Positions 25,067 through 35,275 of a DNA stretch of 64,000 nucleotides are shown one piece after another. The position numbers and the translations under genes are program-made. The number at the start of each line of letters is the position of its first letter. Positions within the stretch are counted from its first letter, which is position 1. The notes under the pieces were generated by a model that was not told where the DNA came from, did no database searches, and worked only from the letters and a program-made list of their open reading frames with translations. The DNA comes from Hamiltosporidium tvaerminnensis. Lineage: Eukaryota > Microsporidia > Dubosqiidae. The stretch lies in the NCBI GenBank assembly GCA_022605425.2, contig CM061247.1, forward strand, positions 1,227,501 to 1,291,500, read 5' to 3'.

Positions 25067-27499
25067 ATGAACTTCATTGACTCTGTTTTCAAATTTTTTC
25101 CAGTTAGATTTTTTCAATTCGGCGAACTAAATTGTCGAAGGAATTTTAAGCCTGTGATTTGTACAAGTATTATAATACTGACTATCAGGCTATGTTCCTG
25201 TTCAAATAGGGTTACTTTTTTATTAAAAACGCCTTTCATAGGAGAAAAAATTGAATATAATATAAACGATAAATCGTTTTGTTTCGGATATAAAACAGAA
25301 AACCATATTTTAATTTGTCCAGGTAATCATATTATAGTTAATAACTGTATAATATGTACGAAATTTGATAATGATGTTTCACATATATTGTTGAAAAAAT
25401 ATATAATTTCTTATCCAGATGACTTTCCTTTGATCTCAAAATTCATTGAACAGTCTATCGAAGAAAAAGATGGTGATGACGTTGTTATTACATTGGAATA
25501 TTATTATTTCGATGATTTTTTATATATTCTGAATCTTTTAAAAAATCCTGATAATATTATTGGATCAATAGAGGTTATGAATATTGCTTTTATACTAAAA
25601 TTTTTGATGAAATTCGAAATTAAATATTGCAAATACTTGAATTCTTTTTTGAAATCATTGAGTGTTTACTTATTTTTACATTATATGAGTTCTGACAAAC
25701 CTTCTAGAACTGATTTTTCGATAATAATAAACGGTGAAAGCAATACAGGTTCGATTGTAATATTTATTCAAAAATTTTTAAATCTTTTTTATGTAAACTT
25801 CGAAAGATTGAATTACTTCTTTTCGAATAAAAATTCTTATTTTCCTGATCTGAAAAAAGGTACTATGGAAAACTTCTTCTCAGAAAAATCTCGAATTATG
25901 ATTTCCCCTTTAAACATTGCAATTTTTAAATATTTTTTGGAAGCGAAAATATTATATAACTTTTTAAACTTACTCTTCAATGCTATTAAAGTAAGAAAAT
26001 TGACATTTAATTGTCTCACAACAAAATTAAATTGGAATCAGACTAAATTTACAAACCTAATACCATTTTCATGTATTGAAATCGAAATTAGTATGTATTA
26101 TCTTGATATTAGCTTTATCAAGTATATATATCCTCTTTTGAGCAGATTTACTACAAAAAAATTTAAGATTTCGGTGACTGAAATTTGTTTAAAAACATTT
26201 GAAATTATAAAAATATTGCATAACTTGCAAATTCTATGTATTTCCTATGATTCTAATACCCAGAGTGATAGAATATTAAAAAATATTTTTCAATTACCTT
26301 CTTACATGCCAACTACACATATATCGTTAACATTGTCTGATAGTGTACTTAAAGACTTATATTCTTTCCCAAGTTTACTAGATAATATAAAACTTAGAAC
26401 CTTCTCATTTCATCTTAAAAGCCTTAAATCTATATCTTATTTGATCGATGAGGTCTATAGAAAGTTCAATTTAAATTTTTTCTTTCAAACATTGGCTGTC
26501 AGGTCTAAAAGCCCTTTAAAATCTTCAGAGTATAATACGTTGAAGAAATTCAAATTTACAAAGAGTTTTTCTTGTTTTTTTGATACAAATACAATTCGAA
26601 ATTACATAAACCAGGAATTCGGTTTTCTCTCGTCCTTTGTTTATATCAAGAGAATCCGTATTTCTAATATTATTATCAAAGATGAATTACTTCGATTTAT
26701 TTTTCATTCAAAATCTTTAAAAAGTGTTCAATTTGATAAAGGTACTATATCGGAAGCAATGAATTCTTGCTATCATTTTGAAAATGATAACCTTTGCCTT
26801 GAAAATTTTTTTATTGGGTATCTGGATCGACCTTTTACCAAAAATCTTCTAAAATATCTTCAAAATTTCAGAAAAATGAAATCGATTAAAATATCTGGGT
26901 ATGATCTTATCAACAGTATAATAATTTTTAATGTTATTTTTTATGATATAAACGACAAAATATTAGAATTCTTTGATCCTGAGTTTATTTTTGACGATTA
27001 TTTGTACATCAAAAATTTATCAATGAACAAGATTATGTTTAACTCTGATTTAATAAATGGTATTTTTAGCAAAAAATGGAATTTATCTAAACTGCGCAAA
27101 TTAAACTTAGAAGAGATGTCACTTTCGAAACCAGATATGATTTTTTTATCATCATTAGTATCGCTTTTGGATATTTCTTTCCAACGAGTGAAATTTCTAG
27201 ATTGTTTTTTTGGTGATCTATTGTCTCATCTAATTTTAAAAAAAAATTGCAGATTGCATTTAAGTGAAATTTCTCTGAGTAAGAGTGATTTGATAAAGTT
27301 TTCACATTTAAAGAATCTAAAATATTTTGAACTTTGTTTTTGCAGCATTTCGAATGAGAATCTTTTTTTATTGCGGCACTTGTATTTGAAAAATTTAAAT
27401 GAATTTAAATTACATGTAACCGGACTTACCCGCTGTTGTAGATTTTTTTACAAAGAGTTTTTTGCCGCATCTATCTTAGAGATATTGTATAACCGCTAA
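25067..27499 (+). CDS. Large leucine-rich repeat-like protein, lineage-specific
   Basis: Uninterrupted 810-codon ATG-to-TAA frame. I do not recognise a named family. Residues 28-40 form a hydrophobic segment (KPVICTSIIILTIRLC) that may act as a signal anchor. Residues ~136-190 (VVITLEYYYFDDFLYILNLL…) are helical and resemble, loosely, the second half of a BTB/POZ fold. Degenerate leucine-rich repeats occupy the second half, clearest at ~655-800, with repeated L-x2-L-x-L spacing such as LRKLNLEEMSLS and LKYFELCFCSISNENL. Large multigene leucine-rich families of this type are known in AT-rich microsporidia; membership here is inferred. Cysteines near the N terminus (residues 23, 32, 43, 45) would fit a secreted or membrane location. 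Length and intactness in such a gene-poor area argue that it is functional. Confidence 0.85.
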   Translation: MNFIDSVFKFFPVRFFQFGELNCRRNFKPVICTSIIILTIRLCSCSNRVTFLLKTPFIGEKIEYNINDKSFCFGYKTENHILICPGNHIIVNNCIICTKFDNDVSHILLKKYIISYPDDFPLISKFIEQSIEEKDGDDVVITLEYYYFDDFLYILNLLKNPDNIIGSIEVMNIAFILKFLMKFEIKYCKYLNSFLKSLSVYLFLHYMSSDKPSRTDFSIIINGESNTGSIVIFIQKFLNLFYVNFERLNYFFSNKNSYFPDLKKGTMENFFSEKSRIMISPLNIAIFKYFLEAKILYNFLNLLFNAIKVRKLTFNCLTTKLNWNQTKFTNLIPFSCIEIEISMYYLDISFIKYIYPLLSRFTTKKFKISVTEICLKTFEIIKILHNLQILCISYDSNTQSDRILKNIFQLPSYMPTTHISLTLSDSVLKDLYSFPSLLDNIKLRTFSFHLKSLKSISYLIDEVYRKFNLNFFFQTLAVRSKSPLKSSEYNTLKKFKFTKSFSCFFDTNTIRNYINQEFGFLSSFVYIKRIRISNIIIKDELLRFIFHSKSLKSVQFDKGTISEAMNSCYHFENDNLCLENFFIGYLDRPFTKNLLKYLQNFRKMKSIKISGYDLINSIIIFNVIFYDINDKILEFFDPEFIFDDYLYIKNLSMNKIMFNSDLINGIFSKKWNLSKLRKLNLEEMSLSKPDMIFLSSLVSLLDISFQRVKFLDCFFGDLLSHLILKKNCRLHLSEISLSKSDLIKFSHLKNLKYFELCFCSISNENLFLLRHLYLKNLNEFKLHVTGLTRCCRFFYKEFFAASILEILYNR

Positions 27500-28038
27500 G
27501 TTTTAATTCTTGGATAACTAGCGTTTTTGAAACATATTTTAGTGCTATAATACAGGGTTGTTTGTAATAAAAATGTTCATAGTGTTTCTTTTGATGGAAT
27601 CAAATGTGGGAAAATATATATTAAATTCTTATAAATTATCTATAAAAAAAATATTTTTTTATCTTTTTTTTCAGACCTAAGTAAACTACTAATCGTATTG
27701 ATGCATGATTTATAGAGCGTAACTGATGTTTTAAATCAAAGTCATAATTTCAATAAAATGTGTAGATTTGAAAATAATAAAAGATAGAGGTTTAAACAAT
27801 AATCGTTCAAACATCATTTTCTGTCTCGTTGCGAATTTATTAAGCTGCTATTAGTTCTTTTTGAAAATACCAAAAATTTATTAGCATAACGATGTAAATT
27901 TTAGATATAAATGTTTATTTGTACTAAAAGTTTGATTTCTCCTTTTCTTACTTAAATAAAAATTTTAATGATGAATACATTACCAACTAGTGTTCGTTAT
28001 ATCTAAAGAGAATTTACAAATATTTAATTTAAGATGTC
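27500..28038. other. Intergenic, nothing recognised
   Basis: AT-rich 3' flank of the leucine-rich gene, with no additional gene or repeat visible. Confidence 0.5.
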
Positions 28039-28293
28039 TGTATGAGTAAAATGCCCCACCGTGTCGGGAACAAAATTGGCTTGGAGTATTCTTTGCTTGT
28101 CGTAAGAGGCGACTAAAAGAGATTAATCCTCTAAATTGGTGTTGGGCTAACAACCCATTTTTTAAAAACACCTTGTTACGAAACCCGAAAAAGTAAACAA
28201 ACTTACCGGAAAAAGATCGGTGGGCGGTATTACTGAGGGAGGCCAAGGCTCGTGTAGGGCTGTAGTGCCTAGGATGAATGTATGAGTAAAATG
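28039..28293 (+). mobile_element. ~225-bp short retroposon with perfect 15-bp TSD (copy 1)
   Basis: A relatively GC-rich block of about 225 bp (28054-28278) is flanked by identical 15-bp direct repeats, TGTATGAGTAAAATG, at 28039-28053 and 28279-28293. It contains CTTGTCGTAAGAGGCGACT near 28095 and ends …GTAGTGCCTAGGATGAA. A second, diverged copy in the same orientation lies at 50378-50610. There are no terminal inverted repeats, and the TSD length fits target-primed retrotransposition. The frames across it have no conserved coding sense, so it is a non-autonomous element. From memory, the GTCGTAAGAGGCGACT string resembles sequences at 5' regions of some animal non-LTR elements; this is unverified. 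Confidence 0.85.
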
Positions 28294-29445
28294 ATGTAAT
28301 TTATGATGTTGGTATGAATATAATAAACAATTTATAAATAGGTACAAAAGCAAAACAAATTAAATAATGATTATGTTTTCGAATCTAAAAACTATGAGGA
28401 TTTAAGAAAATTTAATATAGATGTAGAAGTTAGAAATCTATGGCATTTATACTTTAAACCAACAAATTTTTAACTATTTAACTGTATAGTAAACTTCGTA
28501 TTGAAAAATATTTAAGTATATTTTTTGTATTTTACACTTGAATTTGCGATCTTTAAAACTTTAGTAGAATCATTCATTTTTATTCAAAAGATAAATTTGC
28601 TTAATAATACAACTTAGATGTTGATGAAATAAATGAGAACATGTTTTGGAATCTTATAACCATATGAAATATAATCTCAATTAACAAACAATCATATATT
28701 TGTAAATGATTATTTTAAATTAGCACTATTCACAAAAAAAGTGCATTTTATTTATCTTTATCTAAACAATACTAATTATCTTAACTATAATATAAAGATT
28801 GTATTACACTAATTTTTGCATAATTTTTGTCACAAACTATCACTGTTTTTTCATTCGGTTTTTGAAATGATATTAAAATGCTATATATTTTCACATTTAA
28901 TAAGCATTTTTTGATTATCAGATTTCCATGTATCTCCTTTTTATTTTTTAAGAACTGATTTTTCATTTTGAAGTATTGCCGCAAATCTTTTTTTTAACAA
29001 CGATCAACATTAATCCTCATAATTTACCGACTTTGACCACGTAGTATTTTCGTTTATTATTCTTATTGGGCCCCATTGATGAATAACTCTATCGATACTC
29101 AGATACTCCTATATTAGTAATATACACCCTGCTTCTTTTTTTGCACCTGTATATTTGTCATATAACGAAGAATAATCTTGATGCATTAAATTTGGAGAGC
29201 AAGGTTCGAGCCTTTCCTTACTAAAACGATTTGCATTTTTAAGATTGAAGCAAGCTATCATTTACAGGGTCTAATACCTCATCAGAACACAAGCCTTTAT
29301 GTAAAAAAATTCATTTAACATACATGAGTTTGTATATATAGATATAAACATATTTACCTTGATATGGAAGTTTCTTTCTTGACTCTTTAACTACTAAAAT
29401 GTAAGTTTAAACGTTTAAAAAAATAAATTTATTATAACGAAACGA
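28294..29445. other. AT-rich intergenic stretch
   Basis: No gene or repeat that I can support. A TTCGAGCC-like string near 29205 superficially resembles a tRNA B box, but no cloverleaf can be drawn. Confidence 0.5.
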
Positions 29446-30162
29446 TGGTGGGATAGATAACAACATAAAGCACCATTTGATTAGCAATGAATATGTCGAA
29501 TGGATATGAAGATCCTCGTTTGGGTTCTCGGTGGAAATAAAAGAAAACCAAATTCTTGGTTCCTCCATGGGTGTTTGTATGAGGGGGAAGAGGTCTACGA
29601 AATAGCGATACTTTTTTACAAATCTATTTTGAGTTATTTACGTAACTAGATCGCATCTGCGCTTAAACTTATGTAATACCATGTCTACGCATTGATCACC
29701 CTTGGTCACTCGGGTTTGAAAGCTGAGCACTTGTGAGATACAAAATCAAAAAACATTTTGAAGCTTGGAATGCTAAGTAACAGGTTATGCTGTTTATATG
29801 GCATTAAATTGTTTAGGTGGACCCAATATAAGTCGCCGTGATATATCTTGGCATTACGTTTATTAGGTTCGGAAGGTTAGCGTAACTAATGATGCTGTAA
29901 AGTCTATGGGGAGCCTAGACGAGTTTCGGCCTACGCTCATACACCATGTAACAGACATTAACGAACTCCAGGCAACATCCTCGCTCATTAATTGCGTTAC
30001 ACACGTTTTAGATGAAAAGCTTTGGGATGTAGGTATCGTAGGGAATACCGATAGAGTTTGGAGTGCTGCTACTCATCTATACCTTGAACTACGTTAATGT
30101 TACATAAACAATATAAATTTCTCGTTTTTTAAAAGTACCAATATTCATTAAATAAACGAAAA
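29446..30162 (+). mobile_element. Unit A retroposon, eroded full-length copy
   Basis: Follows unit A in plus orientation from its 5' end (GTGGGATAGATAACAAC at 29448) through the central blocks to an AT-rich tail ending near 30162. It is substantially diverged from the younger copies. The flanks TAACGAAACGAT (before) and TAAACGAAAATAT (after) may be an eroded TSD. The 63-codon frame at 29906-30097 lies in it; the equivalent region has stops in all other copies, so it is not treated as coding. Confidence 0.75.
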
Positions 30163-30303
30163 TATGTAACTAATAATAGAGAACCAAAATAATTGCTTGA
30201 AAAAATTAATTTAAAATTTAAAACTTCTGCTAGAAATATTTTTATATGAAATATAAATCATAAAAGAACAACATTTTTAATTTTACCACAAAAATATTTT
30301 TGC

Positions 30304-30705
30304 TTATTTTTTCCCTTTCTTTTTCTTCTTAGGAACAAGCCCAAGTGGGTTTTTAACGTATCCTTTGTTCGCACTACAATTTTCTTCATCTTTAAGTTTT
30401 TTTTCTTCCTCTTTTTTAATCTCTTCTCGTAACTGTAAAATTACACCTTTTAAAGTATTAACAACACTTTTTTTGCCATACATTTTTTTAATCTGAAATC
30501 TTCCATTTGTAAAATAACTTCGTGGATGTTTTTTTTCTGGTTCTTCAATACATTCTATTTCTAATTTTTTAAAAGCAAGAGACATTTCTTTAAAACGTGG
30601 TTTGTCAACACAAAGAGTCTTATTATACTTTCTACCTTCCTGTTGTGTCTTGGTTGCATCGATATAGACAGGATATAAACAAAATGATTCTTTGTCTAAG
30701 GACAT
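30304..30705 (-). CDS. SRP19: Signal recognition particle 19 kDa protein (SRP19)
   Basis: SRP19 binds the tips of helices 6 and 8 of SRP RNA and permits assembly of SRP54, so it supports co-translational targeting to the ER. The 133-residue product is close to the usual family size of about 145 or less. It has the N-terminal signature CLYPVYID…KT..EGRK (residues ~10-28), then a variable alpha/beta region, and the conserved P-R-S-Y-F-T-N-G-R-F-Q-I-K block at ~62-74 that matches the RNA-binding RVRV/QLK strand of the family. The C terminus is a basic lysine tail (KKKKKGKK), as in other SRP19 proteins. The start ATG is the first in the frame and gives the expected N terminus. It stands alone; its 3' end faces the unit A copy at 29.4-30.2 kb. 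No intron is needed. Confidence 0.85.
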   Translation of the reverse strand: MSLDKESFCLYPVYIDATKTQQEGRKYNKTLCVDKPRFKEMSLAFKKLEIECIEEPEKKHPRSYFTNGRFQIKKMYGKKSVVNTLKGVILQLREEIKKEEEKKLKDEENCSANKGYVKNPLGLVPKKKKKGKK

Positions 30706-31917
30706 AAGGATGTAAATGTTTTTTTTAAAAAATACAAATTTTTAAATTATTTTTTGATATGTAAAAACGAAGAATTGAAAAAAAGGAACATGAAAAAGGA
30801 AAAATTACAAACGAATTTTTAAGATGAATAAAGGCAATAAAAAAATAAAATATGCCTGTATGTCTAACTGGTAAACATCTTGAATTTTTTTGATACAGTT
30901 AGGAAAAATGCCTCTTGGAAAATTATAGGCACGTTTTTTCGGACTTAATATCATATTCTCTCACATTACTCCACCTTCTTTTTTGATTAAGCATCTGCAT
31001 ATGGACGATGGCACTGAATCATAAATAGATGTATTGGGTCTATTCTTAGAAGAGATTGGTCAATGATACTACAGATAATACTCAATTCTGAAAAATCAAA
31101 TTAACGAGGCTTAAAATGTTTTTGATAGTAAAGGCAGAGTATGGAATAATGTCTTAAAAAGTCCAATTGTGTATCTGATGTACTATAATGTGAATTTTTT
31201 TGCTTTGACACTATTGATGCGTTAAAGAATCTACTACGGAACAAAGAGAAGGATAGGAATAGAGAACGAAGTTAAATATAATCTAGCACATCAAACCATA
31301 ATTCCCGGCTAACAACTTAAGTTCTAAAAGCTTGATAAATATATTTTGCGATAAGCCAAGACAACCACCGAAATAGTAATTGAAAATCTTAAAGTTTTCA
31401 ATCTAAAATTTCGAATAAATTAATAGATGAATATGAAGTTTTTATGGTTGTGTAGTTTCAAGCAATATACTAGTTCTTGCGTATTGCAGGTATTTGCAGG
31501 ATATAACGAATTATATATTTGCTTAGATATGTTATGGCAAGAAAAAACATATAAAAAGATCTTGAACTGCATTAACTAAAATATATGAAGTAAAAATTTT
31601 GTTGGATATTTAGAAGATCTCTTTGATTATTCAACGACATAAGAAACCTGGTAAATCACAAGCAAATAGACCAAAGAAAACCATACACCCGTTTGATTTG
31701 ATTTGTACAAATTGGAGTTGTTTAATGGCTTTATTTAGAAAAAAATAATTTTTGGATATCTATTCTGAGAAAAATACAAATTTCAAATGTTAGGCGATTC
31801 ACGAAGAGAAATGTATATATATCATTTCGGGCCTATTTTTATCCTGGGTCATCTGAAGTAATTCATTGATTATGTGTTACATCGTGATGAATTTTAGGTC
31901 TTAGACTAAAATAATAG
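30706..31917. other. Intergenic, nothing recognised
   Basis: AT-rich sequence upstream of SRP19 with no supportable gene or repeat. Confidence 0.5.
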
Positions 31918-32120
31918 GTGGAGATGGGGTAGCCACTTTAAAATCTATCTGCTTGACAATGAATGTGTAGAATTGATGTGGAAATCTTTGTTGACGTTTT
32001 AGTGGGATATAAACCACACTGAATCTATAGGTAATTTCCTATAATCCCGAGTCCCAACTAAATATAAAAACGAATGATAAATTTTCATTTGTTCATCCTC
32101 GACACCGAGAGGTAAAAGAT
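31918..32120 (+). mobile_element. Unit A-related 5' fragment
   Basis: Begins with GTGGAGATGGGGTAGCCAC, a variant of the unit A 5' terminus, and follows unit A for about 110 bp (CTGCTTGACAATGAATGTG corresponds to CTGCTTGGCAATGAGTGTG). It then diverges into sequence shared in part with the fragment at 14.15-14.35 kb. The remainder of unit A is absent downstream. 3'-truncated copies are unusual for LINE-mobilised DNA, so this may be a different subfamily body rather than a truncation. Confidence 0.6.
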
Positions 32121-32459
32121 GAATTGAATAAGTATAGTAAGTCTAAAATAATAACAAATGCAAATAATCAAGTGAATAAACCACTCCATATGTGTCTTTT
32201 ATATCGAAACATTTTATAGCTGTTTTTTCTAGTGTAGGGATTTATGAATATCGAGAGCGAGTTGCTTTAAAAAAATTTATCGAAAATGATGGTGGAATTG
32301 TTTATCAAGAAACCTGTCATTATTATAAGTATCTTTATGAATTTTAAACATATTAAGAAGGAAACCGATAGAATGATTGATATTATCTTAGGCTTACATA
32401 TTTAATTTAAAAGAAATATAATTTAGACTCTAATTACACATCAATCAACGAAATATCAA

Positions 32460-33350
32460 ATTTTAGCTGTAAATGGAAATCAAAAAGATATCTGTTGTTT
32501 TTAATGCGGGAAACCGTAATTACTGGGAAATATTGAAATTATGGGGGAGTACTCGGTGCGGAAGCGATATTACAGACTCTTCTGAATAGTGTGCCGAATT
32601 TTGCCCGCAAGAAAGTCGGAATTGTAATTGGTATTTTGAAAAGTCATATGGTGCAATAATCGCGGGTTTTTATTAAATACGCCAAAATGTATCCTTCCCG
32701 ATAGAATCCTTGAATTTATTAAATCTTTGTATTAAACATTTGAAATGCATAAAAAAGGATAATCAGTGAAAATATATAAATTGAAGAAAGAAAAACAGAA
32801 CTTATTAAGATAATTTGTCTGGTTTCCATGACAATATGTACGACAAATTAAGAAAAAAGTTCTTTTTAAATGCATAAGCCTAAATTCAAAAAATGTCCTT
32901 ATAAGACAAATAATTTCTGTTTTATAATGATTGGGGCTTTCGCAGCGAAGAGATGATGGCTTTTTTGCCATGATGAATAAATGCGATATCCAAATTGGAA
33001 ACCGTTTTATAAAACCAATCCCACAACTGATACAAAAATTTGCTTTCGAGAAGAAAGCTATTGTCTTACAAGACGAGTATGTGAGCAATTATAAGAGAAT
33101 ATTAAGGATAACAAGAGAGGACAAATGTCTGTTTGTCTAGGGAAATAAAAGAGATGATTTTATTAATTCCTGTAGGTTTTTAAAATATCTGCCTTCCAAT
33201 TCTACTCCATATATTTTCTTAAAGCCCTTAACTATTAGTAAAAGCCTCGAAAAAATTTCTGCGTGCTTATTAAAATGAGGTTTAACTGGAAAAATGTATT
33301 TATGGATTCTTTTGCCAGAAAGAGTGATTAAGAAATTTAGCTGAAGTCAA
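32460..33350 (+). pseudogene. Probable remnant of an unidentified protein gene
   Basis: The plus-strand frame 32931-33140 reads as ordinary protein (MGLSQRRDDGFF…, CDIQIGNRFIKPIPQLIQ) and continues in the same frame past one stop into more protein-like text (GNKRDDFINSCRFLKYLPSN…) to about 33275. Another open patch lies upstream at ~32540-32660 in a different frame (GVLGAEAILQTLLNSVPNF). Together they suggest a gene broken by stops and frameshifts. I do not recognise the family; a transposase or a host gene is possible. The 118-codon minus-strand frame at 32732-33088 is taken as a shadow. Confidence 0.35.
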
Positions 33351-34030
33351 TAAAAACCAATAGAAAAATATATTAAAATAAAAAGATAAATAAATAGACT
33401 TGCCCAAATAAGTTTGAAAACAAAAGAAGAGAATTAAAAATCAAATTTAATTATTTTTTAGGATTGTTAAAAAAATTTTGAATGGTTTTGTATTTCATTT
33501 ATTTATGCCTTTTAACATACTATCATTAAGCAAGATATTTATCAGAATATATGTATCATTCGAAAAGAAAGAGTTAATTAATTTGATTTGAGTTTAAGGG
33601 TTGTTGTCAAACCTCTTCTTTTTATTATTACTATATCACTAATATTGTAAGCAATATATATGATTTTAATGGGCGGTTTTATGTTTTTTAAGAGTCATAA
33701 AATCACTAACTTATCGCATACGTTCAATCTATATGTTCCAACTGCTGATGGTATTCCGTAATATTTTTGTTTATTTGATCAGCTAGCCTGCTTTTCGAAT
33801 GTAAATGGAGTCATATTCTTCACAAATAATCATTTTATTAACTTTTTTTCAAAATAAAAAAATTATTGTTGTTGTTTCATTCGTTTTCTTTAAAAAAACT
33901 CTGGTTATTCATAGAATACAAATGATCGAATTTAGTTTTTAAAAAAGTTTCCGTTCTTTCGAATATTCATTTGGATGTGATTCTAGGTAATAATTTAAAT
34001 GGAGTTCTGAAATTACAAAGATATAATTAA
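33351..34030. other. Intergenic, nothing recognised
   Basis: AT-rich, with no gene or repeat visible. Confidence 0.5.
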
Positions 34031-34767
34031 CTTTATTTAAAATTATCACATGTTTTTAACATAGTGGCAAGTGTTATTTTTGTTTTCATGCATTAACGCT
34101 ATTCTAGGTTTAACATAAATAACTGCTACCCGAACACTTCATCGTTACTCTCTGCGATACCTACGTCTCAAAGCCTTTCATCTACCGGTATGCAGAACCT
34201 ATTTAATAGGCGAGGCAGTTGCTTCGGGTTCTTTAATGTCTGTTACATGGTGTATAATCGAAAGCCCGAAGTTCATCGTGGGCTCCCCCCCCAAAAAAGA
34301 CTATGCAGCTTTCCCGCTTACTCTACACTTTCTAAACTTTGTTTAACCTCTAGCTAAGATATATTTCAGTGACTTACATATGGTTTTATTGGACAATGCA
34401 ATGCCGTACCAACAGGTATAACCTGCTACTTAGCTTTCCCGGCTTTAAATGGTCTTATTTTTTATATCTCCACGCGCCGAGTCTTCTAACCCTTTAAGCA
34501 ATGTTAGGTTTTCATGCTTTTACATGACAATTACCTACATTTTCAGCTGCGATCTGCAATCTAGTTGCATAAAAAACTATAAATTAAATTGTAAGAAAGG
34601 TTTTGTCGTTTTGTTAGACTTCTCCTCCTTATGCAAACTCTATGGAACAACTAAAGATGTAGTATGGTTTTATTCCCACCAAAAATTCAAACAATGATCC
34701 TCGCATTAGTTGCACACACTCATTCCCAAGCAGAAAGTTTTTTTATGTGGTTATCCTCACTCCACCA
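34031..34767 (-). mobile_element. Unit A retroposon, full-length, moderately diverged
   Basis: Complete unit A in minus orientation, from GTGGAGTGAGGATAACCAC at 34765 to a TTTTAAATAAAG tail at 34031. It is clearly related to the 39, 44 and 52 kb copies but has more substitutions. The flanks AGATATAATTAA (left) and AAATATAATATA (right) match at 9 of 12 positions and may be an eroded TSD. The minus-strand translation has stops throughout, so it is non-coding. Confidence 0.85.
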
Positions 34768-35275
34768 TTAAATATAATATAATATATATTTTTATACTGC
34801 ATTTCTTTTATTCTGCTCTAAATCTTAAATTTGTAACATAACCTTTAGAATTTGTTTTTAAGCTGAGAAGACTTTCCACTTAATCATTGAAAACATTTCT
34901 GGATCATAATTAATTTGTTTTTCATAAGACCGTATTCCTTAAAAAAAACAATTTATATTAATGAATATTACTATATTTTAATGTGTACATATTTGGAAAA
35001 TTATATATATCGTCAAAAATCTCTATAATATTCCTACGTTTAGAAATTATAAAGATATAGAAGAATTTTAAAGCTACGATATACGCTGTCTTTAAATAAT
35101 CTAACGGTAATCTATTATATTTTTGTAAATTTTATTTTAAAGTACTAATATTTACATGGTTTAAAATTTTAAAATTGAGTTAATATTTCTCATTCGATTT
35201 AAGGAATGCTTAATATTGCCATTTATGTAAATATTAAATTTTAAAATTATAAATATGTAAAAATCCACGGGATTT
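34768..35275. other. Intergenic, upstream of the intron-containing gene
   Basis: AT-rich. The 20 bases before the ATG at 35276 contain CACGGGATTT; short GGG- or CCC-type motifs just upstream of start codons are described for microsporidian genes. Nothing else is recognised. Confidence 0.4.

Noticed and set aside
29150-29230. tRNA-like B box near GGTTCGAGCC
   Set aside because: No acceptor pairing, A box or cloverleaf could be found around it.
29906-30097. 63-codon open frame
   Set aside because: Lies inside a unit A copy; the equivalent region carries stops in the other copies, so the frame is accidental.
32732-33088. 118-codon minus-strand frame
   Set aside because: No ATG at the start and no motif; the plus strand in the same place is more protein-like, so this is taken as a shadow.
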